A DNA stretch of 34,042 nt from Candidatus Methanofrustulum fimipullorum (GTDB lineage Archaea > Halobacteriota > Methanosarcinia > Methanosarcinales > Methanosarcinaceae): NCBI GenBank assembly GCA_012518265.1, contig JAAYST010000066.1, positions 1 to 34,042 of the forward strand. Reading direction: 5' to 3'. Position 1 is the first letter of the stretch, and every line of letters begins with the position of its first letter. Both the position numbers and the translations under genes were made by a program. The notes under the pieces are model-generated. The model saw only the letters and a list, made by a program, of their open reading frames with translations. It was not told the DNA's origin and did no database searches. Shown here in pieces: positions 31,044 to 34,042 of this stretch.

Positions 31044-31101
31044 AATTTCATTTCCTTTAATTTCATTTCCTTTAAACTATGTTTCCGGTAAAAATCGTTT
31101 T

Positions 31102-31140
31102 TTATTTTTATTTTTATTTTTATTTTTATTTTTATTTTCA
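31102..31140. repeat. (TTTTTA)n microsatellite upstream of the DJ-1 gene
   Basis: About six copies of the hexanucleotide TTTTTA lie in the divergent spacer between the DJ-1 and winged-helix genes. The rest of 31044-31294 is AT-rich; a TATA-like TATATATTTTTATAG lies near 31164-31178. Confidence 0.85.
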
Positions 31141-31294
31141 AATATAATCTATTTGCCTTCTACTATATATTTTTATAGTTATTCCACCTAAATTATATAA
31201 TAATTTTTAACAGCTGTGCTACATTTTTGTGCTGTTATTTGCAGTTATTTTTTGTGCTACATTTCGTTTTAAACTTTTCGGGAAGGTAATTTAT

Positions 31295-31975
31295 ATGGAA
31301 AAAAATCCCCACGGTGTAAGCGATGTCCCTCCGATTTCCAAATCTTATGAACTCAATGATGCGGAACGCTTGATTTTTCAGGAAAAACTTCCTGTAGCTT
31401 TGATATTCATTTTGGAAACAAGGATCACTTACATATCGGAAGTTTCGACAGCAATAAACTCAAACTTCGCTCATACTAAAAAAGTAATCACAAGACTTGA
31501 AAATTTAGACCTTGTTTCTTCTTTTATGCAAGGACGAACAAGGTATTTGCATTTGACGCCGAAAGGTTATTATTTAGCGGAATTGTTAAAATCGGTTCGC
31601 TCGGTTATTAATAAACCGGCAGAAGAGTTTGAGTTTCCGACCGACTCCTCACAGGAAAGTTCCTATTTCTCCAATGTTTCGCAAGAAGACAAGTATTTAA
31701 AAGATTTAATTGAAGTTGAAACTCCTGTTTATACGGAAGACCCGGTTTTGTTAAAGCAAATAATAAATGTAAGCAGTCACATAAATGAAATTTATAAAGA
31801 ATGGAATCAGAACTCAAAAGATGACAAAGAATTATTACATTCTCAATTGGGTCCTTTAGACAGAGAATTAAAAAGAATTGAACAATTAATATATCAAAAA
31901 GGAATAAATTCCCCAACCCTACTTGAAAACTTTAAAAAATTATCCGAAACATATTCAAAATATATGAGCGAATAA
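31295..31975 (+). CDS. Winged-helix (MarR-like) regulator with coiled-coil C-terminus
   Basis: Predicted DNA-binding protein of 226 residues. Residues 20-100 form a winged helix: FILETRITYISEVSTAIN, then HTKKVITRLENLDLVSSF as recognition helix region and GRTRYLHLTPKG as wing. This layout is shared with the archaeal 'KVITRLE' MarR-type proteins. Residues 120-226 are acidic and helical (KEWNQNSKDDKELLHSQL onward), possibly a dimerising coiled coil. The ATG at 31295 is chosen for its GGAAGGT site; a frame opening at 31229 adds a hydrophobic stretch and lacks support. Targets are unknown. The DUF2110 gene follows after 62 bases on the same strand. Confidence 0.75.
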   Translation: MEKNPHGVSDVPPISKSYELNDAERLIFQEKLPVALIFILETRITYISEVSTAINSNFAHTKKVITRLENLDLVSSFMQGRTRYLHLTPKGYYLAELLKSVRSVINKPAEEFEFPTDSSQESSYFSNVSQEDKYLKDLIEVETPVYTEDPVLLKQIINVSSHINEIYKEWNQNSKDDKELLHSQLGPLDRELKRIEQLIYQKGINSPTLLENFKKLSETYSKYMSE

Positions 31976-32037
31976 CAGAAAATTAACAGTAAACAATGTT
32001 AAAACAACGAAAACAACGTTAAAACAATGGTAAAACA

Positions 32038-32841
32038 ATGACAGGAATCTCATCTAAAAAAGCGGCCGGAACGGAAAATAAAGACGAAAACACAAAAAAC
32101 ATAAAAAGCGGGAAAAACGAGAAAGACACAAAAGACACAAAAGACACAATCACGATTACAATTATTCAGCCGGTATACGGATCCGGTAATTCGGCCTCAT
32201 CGATTCAATCGTTAAAATCTTTAATTGAACATGAAACCGGTTCTTTAGATGCTGTATTTGATGTAAGCATTTCAAACAACCGTTTTGTTTTAAATGTCTC
32301 AGGTGAAGATGCTGTAATTGCAAGTAATTTATTTTTGGAAGAATTCGGGCGTGTTTATTCAATCGATGAAATCGTTCCGGGAGAAATCTATAAAGGTTAT
32401 ATTTCAAAAATCGAAAAAGAGGAAGTGTGTGTCTGTTGCGGGCCAGAGTTTTCAATTTCGGCCGGAAGCCTGAAAAGTCTAGGATCAGGTATTGCGTCTC
32501 AAATTGCAACGCGTTTCGGTTTCGTATTATATCAGCCCGTATCTTTTTATGTTTTGCCGGATATGAAAACGGCGGAATTTTCAAAAGAACAAATCGATAC
32601 TTGGTGGTCTTGGAAAAAGTCGTCAACAGACAAAATAATTGTAAATTCCGCAACAAGATCCCGTGTTAAATCTGCTTTAAAAAAGAAAGGGCACGGTCGT
32701 GATGTTTATGGTGTTGAAAAGCTTGGGCTTTTTGAATCTTTAATAATTTGCCGTGAAAATACGGACGCTCCCGGAATCGTTGCAAGCATCGGTCCGCTTT
32801 TAAAATCGGATTTCGGGGTAATTATCGGCGACAAAAAATAA
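32038..32841 (+). CDS. DUF2110 family protein
   Basis: Archaeal conserved protein of unknown function, 267 residues. The C-terminal two-thirds carries the family pattern: VPGEIYKGYISKI near 121, then a barrel-like segment, IVNSATRSRVKSALKKKGHG near 200 and KLGLFESLIICRENTDAPG near 228. The first 40 residues are a Lys/Asp/Thr-rich low-complexity extension with a KDTKDTKDT repeat that other members would not be expected to have. It recalls the N-terminal expansion in gpmI. No ribosome site is seen, and ACAACGTTAAA-type repeats fill the 62 bases upstream. It is probably co-transcribed with the winged-helix gene, with cofH 77 bases downstream. Confidence 0.82.
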   Translation: MTGISSKKAAGTENKDENTKNIKSGKNEKDTKDTKDTITITIIQPVYGSGNSASSIQSLKSLIEHETGSLDAVFDVSISNNRFVLNVSGEDAVIASNLFLEEFGRVYSIDEIVPGEIYKGYISKIEKEEVCVCCGPEFSISAGSLKSLGSGIASQIATRFGFVLYQPVSFYVLPDMKTAEFSKEQIDTWWSWKKSSTDKIIVNSATRSRVKSALKKKGHGRDVYGVEKLGLFESLIICRENTDAPGIVASIGPLLKSDFGVIIGDKK

Positions 32842-32918
32842 TGAAACGGATAATAAATTAAATAAATAAAAATACAATAAACAACAAAAATATCTATTAA
32901 ACAAAGGGGTGGCTACTT

Positions 32919-33995
32919 ATGGATGTCGAAAAATTTAAAAAGAAAAATCTTGACATAAAAGATTGTGTTGAGCTTTTTGAACGCGACGATTTATTTTTTG
33001 ATATTATGAAAGCGGCGGATCAACTTCGTTATGAGACGGTCGGAGACGTTGTTACATACATTATGAATGCAAATATTAATTACACAAACATATGTTCCGG
33101 TTCTTGTCAATTTTGTGCATTCAGCGTGGGTCCTAAAAATCCCAAAGCATATTTTATGACTCCGAAAGAAGTTGCAGAAAAGACGGTAATCGCAAAAAAA
33201 GAAGGCTTAACAGAAGTTTGCATTCAGGGCGGAATTAACGATAAAGTCGATACATATTATCAGGAAAGCATTTTAAAAGAAATTCGTAAAGCAACCGACC
33301 CTTTGGGAGGAATCATGATTCATGCGTTTTCTCCTATGGATATTGTAACCGGTGCAGAAAACGCAGGCCTTGATACAAAATCCGCAATAAAAATTTTAAA
33401 AGAAGCGGGACTTGATACGATTCCGGGGACTGCTGCCGAAATTTTAGTCGACGACCTTAGAAAAGAATTGTGCTCAAACAAGGTTTCGGTAGACGAGTGG
33501 ATAAAAACAATAAAACAGGCTCACAATTTGGGTATAAAATCGACATCAACTATGATGTACGGTCATATTGAAACATCTGAAGACCGCACAAAACATCTTA
33601 AAATACTAAGAGACATTCAAAAAGACACAAACGGTTTTACGGAATTCATTTTACTTCCTTATTTAAACGATAATACCGGATTTCAAAAAAGAGGGATATT
33701 AAAATCATCCGCGTCCGGCCAAGACGACATGAAAGTAACTGCAATTTCTCGACTTTTCTTCAAAGATTTGATTCCCAATATTCAAATTCCGTGGGTAAAA
33801 TTGGGCGTAAAATTCGGCCAAGTTTGTCTAAATTGCGGCGGAAACGATTTCAGCGGAAGTATGTTCGAAGACGATATTTCCGAGTCGGCCGGAGCATCTT
33901 ACGGTACATATATGACTCGAGAAATGTATAAAGACGCAATCGAAAAAATAGGAAGAATCCCAAAAGAAAGAAATACACTTTATGAATATGTTTAA
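32919..33995 (+). CDS. cofH: FO synthase subunit 2 (5-amino-6-ribitylaminouracil-tyrosine hydroxyphenyl transferase)
   Basis: Radical SAM enzyme that joins the tyrosine-derived 4-hydroxybenzyl group to the flavin precursor, the first half of making FO, the chromophore of F420. The 358 residues hold the cluster motif C59-SGS-C63-QF-C66. CofH signatures follow: CIQGGIND, HAFSPMDIV, TIPGTAAEIL, STSTMMYGHIE and CLNCGGNDFSGS. GGGGTGG precedes the ATG. The partner CofG is not in the window. The gene is separated by 77 bases from DUF2110. Its product supports the F420 used by npdG at the other end of the window. A copy of the 34-nt repeat begins just after the stop. Confidence 0.95.
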   Translation: MDVEKFKKKNLDIKDCVELFERDDLFFDIMKAADQLRYETVGDVVTYIMNANINYTNICSGSCQFCAFSVGPKNPKAYFMTPKEVAEKTVIAKKEGLTEVCIQGGINDKVDTYYQESILKEIRKATDPLGGIMIHAFSPMDIVTGAENAGLDTKSAIKILKEAGLDTIPGTAAEILVDDLRKELCSNKVSVDEWIKTIKQAHNLGIKSTSTMMYGHIETSEDRTKHLKILRDIQKDTNGFTEFILLPYLNDNTGFQKRGILKSSASGQDDMKVTAISRLFFKDLIPNIQIPWVKLGVKFGQVCLNCGGNDFSGSMFEDDISESAGASYGTYMTREMYKDAIEKIGRIPKERNTLYEYV

Positions 33996-34001
33996 TTTTA
34001 T

Positions 34002-34042
34002 AAAAAGTGAATAAAACGTGGCCGCCGTTTTAATCCTAAAAA
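34002..34042 (+). repeat. Further copy of the 34-nt repeat family
   Basis: GTGAATAAAACGTGGCCGCC and the following GTTTTAATCCTAAAAA match the array at 20003-20590, in the same orientation relative to the upstream gene. The window ends inside it, so another array may continue beyond the edge. Confidence 0.8.

Overview
This is a gene-dense stretch of a low-G+C methanogenic archaeon. Archaeal and methanogen markers: F420-dependent NADP reductase (npdG), the FO synthase subunit CofH, archaeosine tRNA-guanine transglycosylase (tgtA), RadA, aIF-5A with a hypusine site, a methylthioinosine/methylthioadenosine phosphorylase-type enzyme, a DUF2162 / MotA-ExbB / DUF2149 cluster, DUF2110 and DUF5350. A MetV/MetF pair, an in-frame TAG codon and no TAG stop in 30 genes fit a Methanosarcinales-like, pyrrolysine-using lineage. 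A low-G+C, host-associated relative of Methanimicrococcus is my best guess; that is inference. No tRNA or rRNA gene was recognised.

Layout. 1-3.9 kb: ABC substrate-binding protein and HD phosphohydrolase (both minus), then an AEC-family permease. 4.1-4.9 kb: npdG. 5.4-9.4 kb: two large exported proteins. The first has LRRs, Listeria-Bacteroides repeats and a dockerin-like end, and is frameshifted just after its signal peptide. The second is a beta-solenoid-like protein with an Asp-rich segment and a PGF-CTERM-like tail. 9.5-12.2 kb: DapL-type aminotransferase, divergent TIM-barrel isomerase interrupted by an in-frame TAG, small DUF3784-like membrane protein. 12.3-15.5 kb: metV-metF-tgtA. 15.7-20 kb: UbiA prenyltransferase, citrate synthase, cofactor-independent phosphoglycerate mutase. 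20.0-20.6 kb: an array of degenerate 34-nt repeats that reappears at the right end of the window. 20.7-22.3 kb: aIF-5A, DUF5350, a G+C-rich structured RNA candidate and DUF167. 22.4-26.1 kb (minus): phosphorylase-tldD-pmbA operon. 26.4-30.5 kb: radA, an ArsR-DUF4430 regulator (minus), and the DUF2162/ExbB-like/DUF2149 operon. 30.5-34 kb: DJ-1/PfpI protein, winged-helix protein, DUF2110 and cofH.

The genes are mostly housekeeping: F420 synthesis and use, C1/methionine metabolism, lysine, central carbon, tRNA modification, translation and repair. The accessory content is the surface-protein pair and the repeats. All four convergent gene junctions carry a perfect inverted repeat, and several other 3' ends have a hairpin followed by T-rich DNA. 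Spacers are full of short tandem repeats, and similar low-complexity expansions interrupt otherwise conserved proteins.

Most worth a second look: the TAG-containing isomerase, the orphan structured RNA at about 21.73-21.90 kb, the 34-nt repeat family, and the ExbB/ExbD-like DUF2162 operon beside a regulator with a transcobalamin-like domain.
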